A stretch of 64,000 nt of DNA from Aquimarina sp. RZ0 (GCF_008370685.1 NZ_VTZU01000010.1:1-64000), one strand, 5' to 3'; positions 18,933-28,774 are shown, counted from the stretch's first letter. The notes: generated by a model from the letters alone, not told the origin. Program-made: numbers and translations.

Positions 18933-19790
18933 TTATGCTTCTTGGGTTAATCGATAATTCTGATTCTTTTTATAATCAGTACCATATGTTGTTACAACAT
19001 CTAGTACAACGGCATCAAATATTCCTGTTTTTTTATCATATCTATAAGTTCCTTTATAGTTTTCCAATTTAATTCCATTAGGATCTAAAATGTTTTTCCT
19101 TTTAAATAGATTCTGAATTTTTGTGGCATATTGCTGTTCTTGATCCAAAGTTCCAAAAACATTAAGTATTGTTTTTTCTTCTCCTTCATTCTCCAGCAGC
19201 ACTTTTTCTCGTATGGCTAATGGCAACTGATATACCATATTGCTTAACAAACGCTCTCTATCTTTAGTAAACTCAGCATCACTACTATGAGTTCCATACA
19301 TCTCATTAAACAGTAATCCATATAATCGATATTGTAAACAATCAGAAAGTAGCTTATTATGATTTTGTATTTTCCTCTCTATACCCAATAGATATCGTTC
19401 TATTGCTTGTCCAGTATATTTTTGCTTTAATTTAGGTTTTAATACACTCCACTTATTTAGAATCTCTTGATGGTTTAGAATTTCTATCAATTCTCCCCGC
19501 CAATTCATTCTAAATTGTACCGTATCCATAATCCCATAAACTTCTTGAAGTAAGTCTTCTTGTTTTTTAAGAACCGAATCTAATTTTATGTTTATATGCT
19601 TTGTAACAATTTTTAAAGTAAAAAACATAGGATTATAAGGTAAAACCTCTACTTGTATTTCTTTCTCGAGTGTCTGTTGTTGCACTTGGCTGTAGCATAA
19701 TACCTCAGAAAATATTTTTTGATGATATGTAACTTTTCCAAAAGTGGGAATTATCCCTAACGTTGTTTGATTTTCTACAAATGTAATCAT
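18933..19790 (-). CDS. Unknown protein between VgrG and DUF4280, possible adaptor
   Basis: The 285-residue product has no signal peptide or membrane segment. It is rich in charged helices in the middle (about 70-215, EKTILNV near the end of this stretch). The C-terminal part, GTYRYDKKTGIFDAVVLDVV, is beta-rich. I do not recognise a family. Its gene starts 4 bp after vgrG and precedes the tip gene by 12 bp, the place where T6SS adaptor/chaperone genes are found, so a role in loading effectors on VgrG is plausible but inferred only from position. Confidence 0.6.
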   Translation of the reverse strand: MITFVENQTTLGIIPTFGKVTYHQKIFSEVLCYSQVQQQTLEKEIQVEVLPYNPMFFTLKIVTKHINIKLDSVLKKQEDLLQEVYGIMDTVQFRMNWRGELIEILNHQEILNKWSVLKPKLKQKYTGQAIERYLLGIERKIQNHNKLLSDCLQYRLYGLLFNEMYGTHSSDAEFTKDRERLLSNMVYQLPLAIREKVLLENEGEEKTILNVFGTLDQEQQYATKIQNLFKRKNILDPNGIKLENYKGTYRYDKKTGIFDAVVLDVVTTYGTDYKKNQNYRLTQEA

Positions 19791-19794
19791 TGAG

Positions 19795-21585
19795 CTATCC
19801 TTTACTTATTTTAACGTCAGCATTTCCTTGCAGTGTCGATATGCCTTTTGCGTGCATGGTCAAATCTCCTGCAACAGAAAGTAAACTAGTACTTCCTGCA
19901 GTCTGGGTGTAGGCCAAACTTACATTGACTGATTTTGTTTGTGAGGCGAACTCTATACTATTACTTGTGTTTACTGTATGGTTTTTACCAATTCGTTCAC
20001 TTTTATCTTTTCCTACATTAATATCTAAATTTTCATCTACATTAATTTCCATATTTTTAGAATTCAAGGTCATTTTTTCTAGCGCAGTAATTGTAATATT
20101 ATTATTAGCCGTATCAATATGGATAAGGTTTTCATGCTTATCTTTTATCGTTATAAATTCTTCTTTATCCGTATCATTTAACTCAATCGTATGGCCACTT
20201 CTGGTTCTTATTGCCTTTACATTATTTTTATCCGTTTTCCAGCTTTCTGGTTTTGCATTTCCGTGATACAGAGCTCCCAAAACAAAGGGTCTTTCTACAT
20301 TACCTCCTTCAAAAGCTACTAATACTTCTTCTCCTATTTCTGGTATAAAATGAAATCCTTTGTCTCCTCCAGAATGTGGTGTCATTACTCGAAGCCAGGG
20401 AGTATGCTCTCCTAATTGTTTTTGCCAATGGAACTGTACTTTGATACGACTCATACCATCAGGGTCTATATTATCTGTAACGGTTGCAATTTGTGAATCA
20501 CTTTTAGCGTGTCTGAGAATATTGGTTTTTGGATATATATCCTGCGCAATGGAAACTCCTTCAAAATTATTAATATAACGCCCATTTTCTGTGGCATCAT
20601 GGGTAACTTTTGTAATTCTCACTTTATACGCTCCTTCACCACTTTGTATTTTGATAATACTCCCCAGATTGACTCCTGGATTATCACTCTTGCCTCGAAT
20701 TATAACTTGTTTTACTTCTTCTGCCTTCTTTTGCTGTGTTACCAATATTTCCAGGCGTTGTTTTATCTGCGGGTCATTATACGTATTGAGAAATACGTTG
20801 GTCTTATGCGGATACATCTGTTCGCTTTTCTGAGATGCTAAACCATTATATCCATTAATACCGCTATTTATTTCTGAAGTGATCGTTTCGTGCTGTTCAT
20901 TGGTGAGATAATCATTGGTAAAAAAACCATACCTATTGGATAATGGTTTTATATGTCTGGAAAACTCCTGTAAATCCAGACCATAGGTAAGTGTCACTTC
21001 TTCTGTTTTTGTCGGTTTCCCAAAGATCAGATTTTCTCCATCATAATAGAACCATTCTCCATATTGAGCTGCCAATCTACTTGCGTATTGAAAACTACTT
21101 TCTCCATTTTGCACACAATAATGAAGTGTATTGGTAAACTTGGCATCTATAATGGTAGCCAGTTTGGCTCTATCATAGCGTTGAAAGGTTTTAGTAATAA
21201 TCGTTGAGAGATCAAGATCGCTATAAGAGGCAAAGTGTGGCCCATCATCTGTGAGGATGGAGCTACTTTTTGCCTTGATACTGATCAAATCTCCGTGCTG
21301 ATGCAGAAAACCTCTGCTACTTGAAATTTCTGTAACAACACCTTTAAATTTAAGATCTTTATATACGTTCAAAACATCTATCGATGCTATTGTCAATAGG
21401 ATTGTTTCTCCCAGATATTCATTGCTGGTATCACCTGCAACTGTCGTTATATCCTCTAATACATCTCTTCTGCAAACTAATTCAATAGTATGGTGGGCAT
21501 CAATTTCCTGATGTAATGTTAATTTTTTGAATGCCTGTATAGAAACGCCCCTTATAAATAGTTGGATAGTTGATTGAAGTGCCAT
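19795..21585 (-). CDS. vgrG: Type VI secretion system spike protein VgrG
   Basis: The 596-residue product has a gp27-like N-terminal half (about 1-350, ELVCRRDVLEDI, YGEWFYYDGENLIFG). It is followed by the gp5-like OB fold (about 368-445: ATVTDNIDPDGMSRIKVQFH, then TPWLRVMTPHSGGDKGFHF) and a repetitive beta-prism tail with short valine/asparagine-rich repeats. It is the needle spike of a T6SS. It opens a (-) module of six genes plus one remnant. No sheath, baseplate or ClpV gene is in the window, so this is an orphan VgrG island that depends on a main cluster elsewhere. Confidence 0.93.
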   Translation of the reverse strand: MALQSTIQLFIRGVSIQAFKKLTLHQEIDAHHTIELVCRRDVLEDITTVAGDTSNEYLGETILLTIASIDVLNVYKDLKFKGVVTEISSSRGFLHQHGDLISIKAKSSSILTDDGPHFASYSDLDLSTIITKTFQRYDRAKLATIIDAKFTNTLHYCVQNGESSFQYASRLAAQYGEWFYYDGENLIFGKPTKTEEVTLTYGLDLQEFSRHIKPLSNRYGFFTNDYLTNEQHETITSEINSGINGYNGLASQKSEQMYPHKTNVFLNTYNDPQIKQRLEILVTQQKKAEEVKQVIIRGKSDNPGVNLGSIIKIQSGEGAYKVRITKVTHDATENGRYINNFEGVSIAQDIYPKTNILRHAKSDSQIATVTDNIDPDGMSRIKVQFHWQKQLGEHTPWLRVMTPHSGGDKGFHFIPEIGEEVLVAFEGGNVERPFVLGALYHGNAKPESWKTDKNNVKAIRTRSGHTIELNDTDKEEFITIKDKHENLIHIDTANNNITITALEKMTLNSKNMEINVDENLDINVGKDKSERIGKNHTVNTSNSIEFASQTKSVNVSLAYTQTAGSTSLLSVAGDLTMHAKGISTLQGNADVKISKG

Positions 21586-21643
21586 ATAAATTATATTTTA
21601 TAACTGATTTGTACTATTCTATTTACTCTTTCCTATATACAGC

Positions 21644-22960
21644 TTATAACCCGCAGGTGACATGTTCGTCTATCAATATTTCTGTACCAGTATTCGCCAG
21701 ATCGCAAACGGCATTGGGGATAGTTACAAAAGTGTTTTCTTTGATATCCAATGTTTTGAGATGAATCAGATTACTTATCTTAGTGGGAATTTGCTCAATA
21801 GTATTTATATTCAGAAATAAAAATTCCAGCATAAATACATCGCTAATACTTTCGTTGATTTCTGTTAAGTTATTCCGGGATAGCTGTAGCCTTTTTAGTT
21901 TCGTAAGTTTACGAATATCTGACGGAATGACACTTATATTAGCATTGTACATATCCAATCTGGTGAGTGACTCTAAGCCTAATATCGGATCAGAGATTTC
22001 TCCAATTGGATTACCGGATAATCCTAATGATGTGAGTTGAGATAACTTTACAATTTCTGAAGGAACCTTAGTTAATTTAATATTATTAAGGAATAACGAA
22101 TTTAATTGTGTGAGTTCAAATAACTCAATGGGAACTGTTCTTAATGAATTGTTAGACACATTTAATTCTCTGAGTGCTTTCAACTTATTGATATCAGAAG
22201 GTATTTCTCTTAACAAATTTGTATGCATCTTGAGATTTATTAATTTCTTAAGACTAAAAAACTCTTCGGGAATGGTTTCTATTTGATTTTCTCCAAGATT
22301 CAGTGTTCTTAAATTATTTGATAAATCCTCAATCTCAACAGGAATTTTGGTAATCATATTTTTTTCCAGAAACATGGTTCTCAAGTAAAATAAGTCACAA
22401 ATTTCCGGAGGTAAAACTGTTAATCCTTTTTCGGCAAGTTCTAGTGCTACTACTTTATTGTCTACAACTATAACACCATCCCAGGTTGCAATATCTTCAT
22501 TCTCTATATTCCAGCCCAAAGTATTGTCTGGATTTTGTTCAAAAAAGGTGCTTAAAACTTCTCGTGGCGAACTGGCAATTACCCTGACTTTTACGGTATA
22601 GTCTGCTATAGAACCATCTTCTGCTACAATACTGTAGATGATAGGTGCAGAAAAATCTAATGAAACCTCTATATCCTGAACAATTGATGCAGTCTGAGAA
22701 ACTATAATTTCTGGTTTTAGTGTCGTGACTTTGGTTCCGTTGGGAAGTACAACAGAAATTACCTTTGTTTCTTCATCTATATTCGCAGTAATATTGCTAT
22801 CCAACTGGTCATTTTCTTCTTCAAGAAATTTGAATTCCAGAATCTGTTTCTCATTATTTAATAGTGTAATGTCTGATCTGTCAATTTCTTTGGTGCAAGA
22901 AACTAAGAATATACAGCAAATAAAAAGTACTACACCTTTGTGTGATGTTAAGCCCTTCAT
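21644..22960 (-). CDS. Leucine-rich-repeat lipoprotein
   Basis: The 438-residue product has a lipoprotein signal (VVLFICCIFLVSC, then TKEID). A DUF5018-like or cadherin-like beta domain follows (about 25-130, TTLKPEIIVSQTASI and YTVKVRVIA). About ten leucine-rich repeats cover 165-430 (pattern L..L.L..N.(I/L)..IP), of the ribonuclease-inhibitor/Shoc2 style. It is probably anchored in the outer membrane as a binding protein. It is on the same strand as vgrG, 58 bp upstream, but its sequence gives no link to T6SS. LRR lipoproteins with such N-terminal domains are common in marine flavobacteria. Confidence 0.85.
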   Translation of the reverse strand: MKGLTSHKGVVLFICCIFLVSCTKEIDRSDITLLNNEKQILEFKFLEEENDQLDSNITANIDEETKVISVVLPNGTKVTTLKPEIIVSQTASIVQDIEVSLDFSAPIIYSIVAEDGSIADYTVKVRVIASSPREVLSTFFEQNPDNTLGWNIENEDIATWDGVIVVDNKVVALELAEKGLTVLPPEICDLFYLRTMFLEKNMITKIPVEIEDLSNNLRTLNLGENQIETIPEEFFSLKKLINLKMHTNLLREIPSDINKLKALRELNVSNNSLRTVPIELFELTQLNSLFLNNIKLTKVPSEIVKLSQLTSLGLSGNPIGEISDPILGLESLTRLDMYNANISVIPSDIRKLTKLKRLQLSRNNLTEINESISDVFMLEFLFLNINTIEQIPTKISNLIHLKTLDIKENTFVTIPNAVCDLANTGTEILIDEHVTCGL

Positions 22961-23745
22961 AGGTATTGGTTTTAAGAGTTCTACTAAATCAGTTATAAAA
23001 CGTGTGATAAAAAAAAATAAACTTGATTTTATAAGCTCAAGGGATAAAATTTCAGAATAACTACTACCACATTTTATGACCTGGAGGTTGTAAAAAACTA
23101 ATTATATAGCTATCACTTTTTATGATTGAATCAATATTATATAATTATAAACTCATCCGGAGTACTACTTTTGCTTCTAAAATGTAAATGTTGCTCTCCG
23201 TTTTTGATTGATTTTTTTTAACTATAGTTATGCTATAAAAGCCAAACCTTTTAGCCTAAAATTATTACCCTTAATAAGTTTTCTACCATTTCAGTTTTTA
23301 GAATTGATAGTATCTACAATTTTTTCCTTACTTTTTACCAAAACTATAAAATAAGACACTTGCTTACACCCATGCTTTCTATCAAAATCAACCCCTGAAA
23401 ACCACTGTTTTTATTCTTTATATATGCACTCTAACCCTACAAGAAACTTAAACCGCATCTCTAAAAAGGCATTCCAGTAGTCTTAAAAAATAAAGTATCG
23501 TTTTAGTATTAATATAATTTTATATCAGAAGAAGAAAACTTATGCAGATGAAGAAGTATGCAAACAAAAAAGCGAATTTCAGGCTAGATCATACATGTTA
23601 TAACACATAAAATGTATGACTGGGTATCAGCATTCTTTCTTTGCTATAATTATGAGGTCATTTGCAGAAGCATCAGGTTGATCTGGAAAGTGTATTTTAT
23701 CTATACTGATACTTTTTACGGATACTCACGTAATAGATCTTTCAA
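22961..23745. other. Intergenic region without a recognisable gene
   Basis: 785 bp between two (-) genes. It holds a degenerate copy of the AACTCATC repeat family (from about 23152) and, inverted, a copy of its CCAAACCTTTT end (about 23231-23260). The rest is AT-rich and shows no open frame with a start signal or coding look. It probably contains the promoter of the LRR lipoprotein gene near 22961-23050. Confidence 0.5.
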
Positions 23746-24069
23746 TTATTTTGGATCCAGAGTCATCACATACTCATAACTTTCATCAAGATATGTAGCT
23801 AGTGCATCCAGATCTTCCCACATACGTTCCGGGATCAAAACATATCCTTTCATAACGGCTCCATAAGATCTATAGATAGAGGAGTCAAATTCTTTAATGT
23901 ATTTTTCTTGTATTTCTTTAGAAAATCGAATCCCGATCTCACAATTCTTATTAAATAATGAAAACATATACCCATTTGCAGATGTATAAGGCATTGTTTT
24001 GCCCTTTCTCTGAAATCTGGGACATTTATCAATCAATGCATCATAAATCTTTAATTTTTCGTTCCACAT
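23746..24069 (-). CDS. TfoX N-terminal-like small protein
   Basis: The 107-residue product looks like the TfoX N-terminal family: an N-terminal helix, then MPYTSANGYMFSLFNKNCEI with the usual beta hairpin, and MKGYVLIPERMWEDLDALAT near the end, which matches the conserved MKGYVxV / W region. Proteins of this type are small, cytoplasmic and of unknown biochemistry. It follows the DinB-like gene by 17 bp on the same strand, so the two are probably co-transcribed; such pairs occur as stand-alone operons. Confidence 0.6.
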   Translation of the reverse strand: MWNEKLKIYDALIDKCPRFQRKGKTMPYTSANGYMFSLFNKNCEIGIRFSKEIQEKYIKEFDSSIYRSYGAVMKGYVLIPERMWEDLDALATYLDESYEYVMTLDPK

Positions 24070-24086
24070 AGTATTCTGTTTTAATT

Positions 24087-24542
24087 TTAGACATCCAATA
24101 ACCTTCTATGATAATTTATTTGTCCAAGATGATACGTAAGATGTGTGGTCAGATGTACTAAAAAAAGTGCTGTACTAGGTTTTTTATCCAGCAACATTCT
24201 CGGATATTCTTTTTGCAAATCATCTCTTGTCAATAAATTTAATGAATTTTCTACAACCAGTATAGTCTCATCAATCATAGATAGCAGTTTTGATACTGGA
24301 ACATTTTTTAACGCGAATTCCTGATCTCTTTCTCTTACATACCCTGTTTTACCAAATTCTGCACCGATATATGTATTGAGATTACCTATAAGATGTAAGC
24401 AAAGATTTCCTGCAGAATTGCTAACCTGATCAGTTACTAACCATAAATTCTTTTCTTTTGTATATGAGCTTATCTCAAGCTTTAGTTTTTGTAGATCTCT
24501 ATTCAATATGGTTTTTAATATTTCTATGATGGAATCATTCAT
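24087..24542 (-). CDS. DinB-like (DUF1572) protein
   Basis: The 151-residue product is a four-helix-bundle protein of the DinB/YfiT superfamily, DUF1572 type: LCLHLIGNLNTYIGAEFGKT early and HLTTHLTYHLGQINYHRRLL at the end. The His in LCLHLIGNL and the HxxxHxxQ set in THLTYHLGQINYH are the likely metal ligands. Members bind Zn or Ni; some are thiol-dependent S-transferases, but most have no known substrate. It is the first gene of a two-gene operon with the TfoX-N-like protein. Confidence 0.8.
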   Translation of the reverse strand: MNDSIIEILKTILNRDLQKLKLEISSYTKEKNLWLVTDQVSNSAGNLCLHLIGNLNTYIGAEFGKTGYVRERDQEFALKNVPVSKLLSMIDETILVVENSLNLLTRDDLQKEYPRMLLDKKPSTALFLVHLTTHLTYHLGQINYHRRLLDV

Positions 24543-25139
24543 TGCTTGCTATCTTTTTTAGTTATTAATTGAACAAATTTATTTGTTAATCACTGATGCT
24601 TTTGAGTTTTTTAAGCTAAAAACTCATTTATGGTAATATTTATATACTTCAACAAATTTAGTACAGAAGAGAGAAGTATATCTAAATGAGTTTTTTGCAA
24701 ACAAATGATCTTTACTACATTTTTATAATAGAACTCATCTTGAGTACTGCTTTGACCTACAAAATAGATATAGAGTCTTTATTTTTTTTAAAGCTGAAAT
24801 ATCAAAATCAATATAGAAAAAATTCCTGATACTATCTTTTATCATTTCTCCTCAGTGAATTTTATTCAGAATCAGCGTATAAAAAACATCATTTAAACGA
24901 CTACAAACGATTACAACCGAAAATAAACACTTCCTAACCGAGTGTTATTTTAGTCGTTTGATATGTTTGCTCCGTCGAAACCTAATACCAATTCTGATCT
25001 GAATGTCCTTATAAGAAAACAACAGTTCAGTATAGTCTGAGTTACCGTTAACTTTCATTTTGAAAGATCAGGTTAATCCAAATTGGAAATGGTATAAAAA
25101 CTCGATAGTATCCATTGTTTAACACGATAAATTAAAAGT
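24543..25139. other. Intergenic region with repeats and a nested hairpin
   Basis: About 600 bp. It holds one copy of the AACTCATCTTGAGTACT repeat (from 24731), a nested inverted repeat (24895-24959) and a degenerate TACCA-type inverted-repeat element (about 24986-25094) ending 45 bp before ssb. No ORF with a start signal is seen. The ssb promoter must lie in or just after the last repeat. Confidence 0.55.
24895..24959. repeat. Nested inverted repeat
   Basis: Outer arms AAACGACT (24895-24902) and AGTCGTTT (24952-24959) are perfect. An inner pair, ATAAACACT and AGTGTTAT, forms a second stem with one bulge. The left part also has a repeating 10-mer (CGACTACAAA, CGATTACAAC). No U run follows on either strand, so it is unlikely to be a terminator. 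Function unknown. Confidence 0.55.
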
Positions 25140-25475
25140 ATGAACACGCTAAAAAACAAAGTACAGTTGATTGGAAACCTAGGACAAGAACCTGAAATTG
25201 TAAATTTAGATTCAGGTAGAAAATTGGCTAAATTCTCTATCGCAACTAATGACTATTATTACAACAAAGCCGGTGATAAAATCACAGATACGCAATGGCA
25301 TAATATTGTAGCCTGGGGGAAAACTGCAGAAATCATTGAAAAATATGTTAATAAAGGTCAGGAAGTAGCTATCGAAGGAAAGCTTACTTCTCGCAGTTAT
25401 GATGATAGTGAAGGTATCAAAAGATATATTACCGAAATAGTTTGTAATGAATTCCTAATGCTGGGAAGTAAATAA
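25140..25475 (+). CDS. Short single-stranded DNA-binding protein (SSB paralogue)
   Basis: The 111-residue product is a single OB fold: NKVQLIGNLGQEPEIVNLDS, FSIATNDYY, WHNIVAWGK and GQEVAIEGKLTSRSY are conserved SSB positions. It ends at the OB fold (NEFLMLGSK) and has no disordered acidic C-terminal tail, which housekeeping SSBs use to recruit repair and replication partners. It is therefore probably an accessory paralogue. It stands alone and is followed by a strong terminator at 25538. Bacteroidota often carry several such short SSBs. Confidence 0.88.
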   Translation: MNTLKNKVQLIGNLGQEPEIVNLDSGRKLAKFSIATNDYYYNKAGDKITDTQWHNIVAWGKTAEIIEKYVNKGQEVAIEGKLTSRSYDDSEGIKRYITEIVCNEFLMLGSK

Positions 25476-25537
25476 CAATAACCGATTTTGTTAGTTATTG
25501 TATATGAATACGCGAATCCAAACAAAAAAAGTATACA

Positions 25538-25568
25538 AAAATTAGGGTAGTGTTTCTACCCTAATTTT
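25538..25568. terminator. Rho-independent terminator between convergent genes
   Basis: A perfect 13-bp stem, AAAATTAGGGTAG and CTACCCTAATTTT, with a 5-base loop. The stem begins with A and ends with T on both strands, so it can stop transcription of ssb (+) and of the phosphodiesterase gene (-). Confidence 0.85.
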
Positions 25569-25634
25569 ACTATTATGTATAAAAGGATTTGAAAAAACTT
25601 AAACCACTTCTTATTCAAAAAAAACGGCTTCTGT

Positions 25635-27629
25635 TTATCGCGTATGGATAATCTTTTTACTTTGTTTAATAATACCTCCTGTAGAATTTTCTGTAATAAA
25701 CTCTACAATGTACATCCCTTCTGTAAGGTTATCTGCTTCAAAAGGAAGCAAATACCTTCCTGCTTTACATTTTTTATTAATTAACATAGTAACCAGTGTA
25801 GCTTGTGCATTGTAGATAGCAACTGTGACATGTTGTTCTTTAGGAATAGAAAAGCCGATAGTTGTACTATCTGTAAAAGGATTTGGAAAGTTACCCCACA
25901 ATAAAGGTTCTACACTTTTTCCTGAAGTTATAGAGTTTATATCTTCTTTCTTGCTATTATTAGTAGAAAGATTATCCTCTTTTCCTTCTTCTTTATCAGC
26001 AATTGGCACTGTTATTTTCGGGAACTCCTCTGTGTATGATATCACAAGCCTTGGAGGCATAAATCCCTCACTGCTATAAAAATCCCAGCCATTTCCCCCA
26101 TCTGGTAAAATAGCCCAACCATGATTTACCTGTCCTTCTACCCAGGCTTGCACACCAGTTGTCACATCAATCGACAGTATTCCTTTTTTTGCATCTGATA
26201 TACGTTTGTCTGGCTGGGTCTTTGCCTCTTGGTCATTTGCAGAAATCCCATTCCCCAAACTATCCCATGACTCATTTTCATCCCATGATGTAAGCATACG
26301 ATGAAAACTCCCACCATTACCATCATTCACAACACGTAATTGTAGCGTCGCATTTTCTATAAAAATATTCGGCGGTATCTGCCCCATTCCCATACCGATT
26401 AGATTCTCAAATCGTAAAAGCGTTTGGTTATCCCTCCCACTCCACCACGGATCTGCATCATCAACCAATAGTTCTGTTTCTGAACCATAACTATTAGAGC
26501 TTTCATGACGCCTCACATAGGTATCCACAGTACCCTGATACCCATTAAGTCCTTGCTGAAATATAACAATCTTATTGTCTTCTGGCTGGTTAACTTTTAA
26601 AGATTGATCTACATTATAAAATGATCCGGGAACCGAAGGCAATCCCAATAAACTCAGCGTAAGGTTTGCTACTTCTCCATATCTAATAGGCAATAATGAC
26701 ACATCATCGGTAGGCTGCTCACTTCCAGGATCGTTTCGTACATCAGTATTAAGAGCATAAAGATCTGCTCCTGCTTCAATTCCTGGTCCCCAAACATAAA
26801 AAGGTATGGTATAATTATCCGGATCAAACAAATTACCGTGATTCTTTTTCCCTTTTTCGCCACCGTGATCTGCAGTCAATATAATAGCTGTACGATTCGC
26901 CAAACCAGGAGTTGATTCAATGGTTTGAAAAAACTGACCTATCAATGCATCAATTTCTGCTACTTTTTGTGCATATTCTGAAGATATGTCTAATTCCCAT
27001 CCAGTAGCATGACCTTCTCCATCAGGATAGCGAAAATGAAAAAATGCATATTCATACTGTTTGGCTTCATAATCACGAATAAAAGCAGTAGTCAATACAT
27101 TCATATTTCCATTATTAACATAGGTATCAATTTTATCACGTCCATTGTCAATGCCTGTAATATCTCCAGCACCTGAATCTGAATCATAGGAATTTTCAAA
27201 AAGAACAAACTTACCTTTTCCAGCATAAAGTGCTGTAGAAAACCCGTGATCATGTACTACATCAAATACAGAAGAAATGTATTTACCGGTATGCAAAGTA
27301 AATGGTCCCGGATCGCTATTCCACCAGAATCCATGCCCATGATCACCAAATACAGGGCGACCCGTGATATGACTTGTATGACCGGGAATAGTAGATGTGT
27401 TTAAAACATCAGTTCGAGCATTATCAGTCCACGCACCTTCGGTACGAAATCGAAAGAAATTAGGAGCTTTCTCTGCCCCCAGTGAAGTAAGTACATCTGG
27501 TCTTAGCCCATCTACACTAATGTGCAGTACATGATCAACTTGCGGCACCCTTGTATTAAATTGCGCTATTACCTGGATAGTAATCAAGAGAAAGCCTGAT
27601 AAAATTAGTTGTTTTGTAAAGATTTGCAT
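25635..27629 (-). CDS. Secreted type I phosphodiesterase/phosphatase with T9SS C-terminal domain
   Basis: The 664-residue product has a signal peptide (about 1-22). An alkaline-phosphatase-superfamily domain (about 25-350) has metal-binding SVDGLRPD, the nucleophile region STIPGHTSHITGR and ILTADHGGEKGKKNHG, all ligands present. A DNRLRE-like beta domain (about 370-540, TYVRRHESSNSYG) follows, and the C-terminal 85 residues (NFPNPFTDSTTIGFSIP, then IYNAQATLV) form a type A sorting domain for type IX secretion. It probably acts on the cell surface or outside the cell to hydrolyse phosphodiesters or nucleotides. Single gene, convergent with ssb. Confidence 0.9.
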   Translation of the reverse strand: MQIFTKQLILSGFLLITIQVIAQFNTRVPQVDHVLHISVDGLRPDVLTSLGAEKAPNFFRFRTEGAWTDNARTDVLNTSTIPGHTSHITGRPVFGDHGHGFWWNSDPGPFTLHTGKYISSVFDVVHDHGFSTALYAGKGKFVLFENSYDSDSGAGDITGIDNGRDKIDTYVNNGNMNVLTTAFIRDYEAKQYEYAFFHFRYPDGEGHATGWELDISSEYAQKVAEIDALIGQFFQTIESTPGLANRTAIILTADHGGEKGKKNHGNLFDPDNYTIPFYVWGPGIEAGADLYALNTDVRNDPGSEQPTDDVSLLPIRYGEVANLTLSLLGLPSVPGSFYNVDQSLKVNQPEDNKIVIFQQGLNGYQGTVDTYVRRHESSNSYGSETELLVDDADPWWSGRDNQTLLRFENLIGMGMGQIPPNIFIENATLQLRVVNDGNGGSFHRMLTSWDENESWDSLGNGISANDQEAKTQPDKRISDAKKGILSIDVTTGVQAWVEGQVNHGWAILPDGGNGWDFYSSEGFMPPRLVISYTEEFPKITVPIADKEEGKEDNLSTNNSKKEDINSITSGKSVEPLLWGNFPNPFTDSTTIGFSIPKEQHVTVAIYNAQATLVTMLINKKCKAGRYLLPFEADNLTEGMYIVEFITENSTGGIIKQSKKIIHTR

Positions 27630-28044
27630 TTTTTTAGGTTTTAATTAATGATATTTGAATTTGATCTAATCAAAGAAAAATAACCAAATCATGGTTTTTA
27701 AAAAATTAGCGTTATTTTTTTGTATTGATAGTGTTAAGTATCAGAGCTTATCTTGACTAGTTCGAAAAGTTTAGTTTTTGTGCTATAATAAAATAGTTTT
27801 TTTATAAAGATCGCAGCGACGTATAAGAAAATCAACAAGTGTGGTATATACACCAAGAATTTTACAGTCCAAAAGCATTCTTCAAGAAGGTATTATCGAA
27901 ACCAATTTTACTTTTTATTTTACTTTTTTACACATACAAAAATATCCAGGTGTCGCCTGAAGTAACTTCTCAAAATTTACTTCACTTTAGTAGTATTAAA
28001 AATCATTACATTTAACACGATTTTACTAATAAACACTTTATCAA
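27630..28044. other. Divergent intergenic region
   Basis: 415 bp between the (-) phosphodiesterase gene and the (+) Crp/Fnr gene. It holds one copy of the CGAAAAGTTT / CTATAATAAAATAG repeat at about 27750-27800 (also at 41315-41348). No gene is recognised. It must contain promoters in both directions. I do not see a clear Crp/Fnr palindrome. Confidence 0.5.
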
Positions 28045-28707
28045 TTGAATACATACACTAAATATTGGTTTCTGGAAGGCTTTAACCTCTTTAGTAAATT
28101 AGGGAGAATTACAATGATGCACATGTGCGAAATTCTGGAAATGGATAATATAGATAAAGGAACTTCTATAGAATTACTAAAAAATGATAAAAAGAGTATT
28201 TTCTTTTTAAAAAAAGGAACGGTCAAAATTATAGATACCTATAGCAATCATGTCAAATATATTGTAAAGAAAGGAAACATTTTTGGCGAGCTGTCCTTAT
28301 ACAATGAACAAGATTCATTACAAGAGCAGGCCATTGCGCTCGAAGACTGCGTAATTTGTTATATAGAAGCTGACAGAATGGATCGTATAATGCAAAAGCA
28401 TACTTCTTTAAAGAATGGAGTATTAAAAATATACGGTACCAGAATCAAAAAACTAGAACGAAGATTACAAGATTTATTATACAAAGATAGCCATACCAGA
28501 ATCAAAGAATTTATTATCGATTACATCAACGAATTTGGAGAAGAAAAGGATACAAAAATTGTTGCTAAAAATTTACTATCGCACAAGGACATTGCGAATC
28601 TAACTAATACATCCAGACAAACAGTTAATAATGTAATGAGTACACTAAGAAAAAATAATATCATCGATTACACATCTCAGCATATCTTAATTTCTAAAAA
28701 AAAATGA
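28045..28707 (+). CDS. Crp/Fnr-family transcriptional regulator
   Basis: The 220-residue product has a cyclic-nucleotide-binding-like beta roll (about 20-120; IFFLKKGTVKI and GNIFGELSLY match the family's GxVxI and GExS positions). The C-terminal winged helix (about 150-215) has LLSHKDIANLTNTSRQTVNN as the recognition helix. The TTG start (28045) gives the usual WFLEGFNLF opening of Bacteroidota members. An ATG at 28114 would cut off the first helix, so I keep TTG. No Fnr-type cysteine cluster is present. It stands 67 bp before an operon of membrane and surface proteins that it may control (inferred). Confidence 0.85.
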   Translation: MNTYTKYWFLEGFNLFSKLGRITMMHMCEILEMDNIDKGTSIELLKNDKKSIFFLKKGTVKIIDTYSNHVKYIVKKGNIFGELSLYNEQDSLQEQAIALEDCVICYIEADRMDRIMQKHTSLKNGVLKIYGTRIKKLERRLQDLLYKDSHTRIKEFIIDYINEFGEEKDTKIVAKNLLSHKDIANLTNTSRQTVNNVMSTLRKNNIIDYTSQHILISKKK

Positions 28708-28774
28708 ACTTAATAATGTTTGAAAGTTCTACTAAATTTTTTCGTCGAATGGTAAAACAACCAAGAACTTACTA

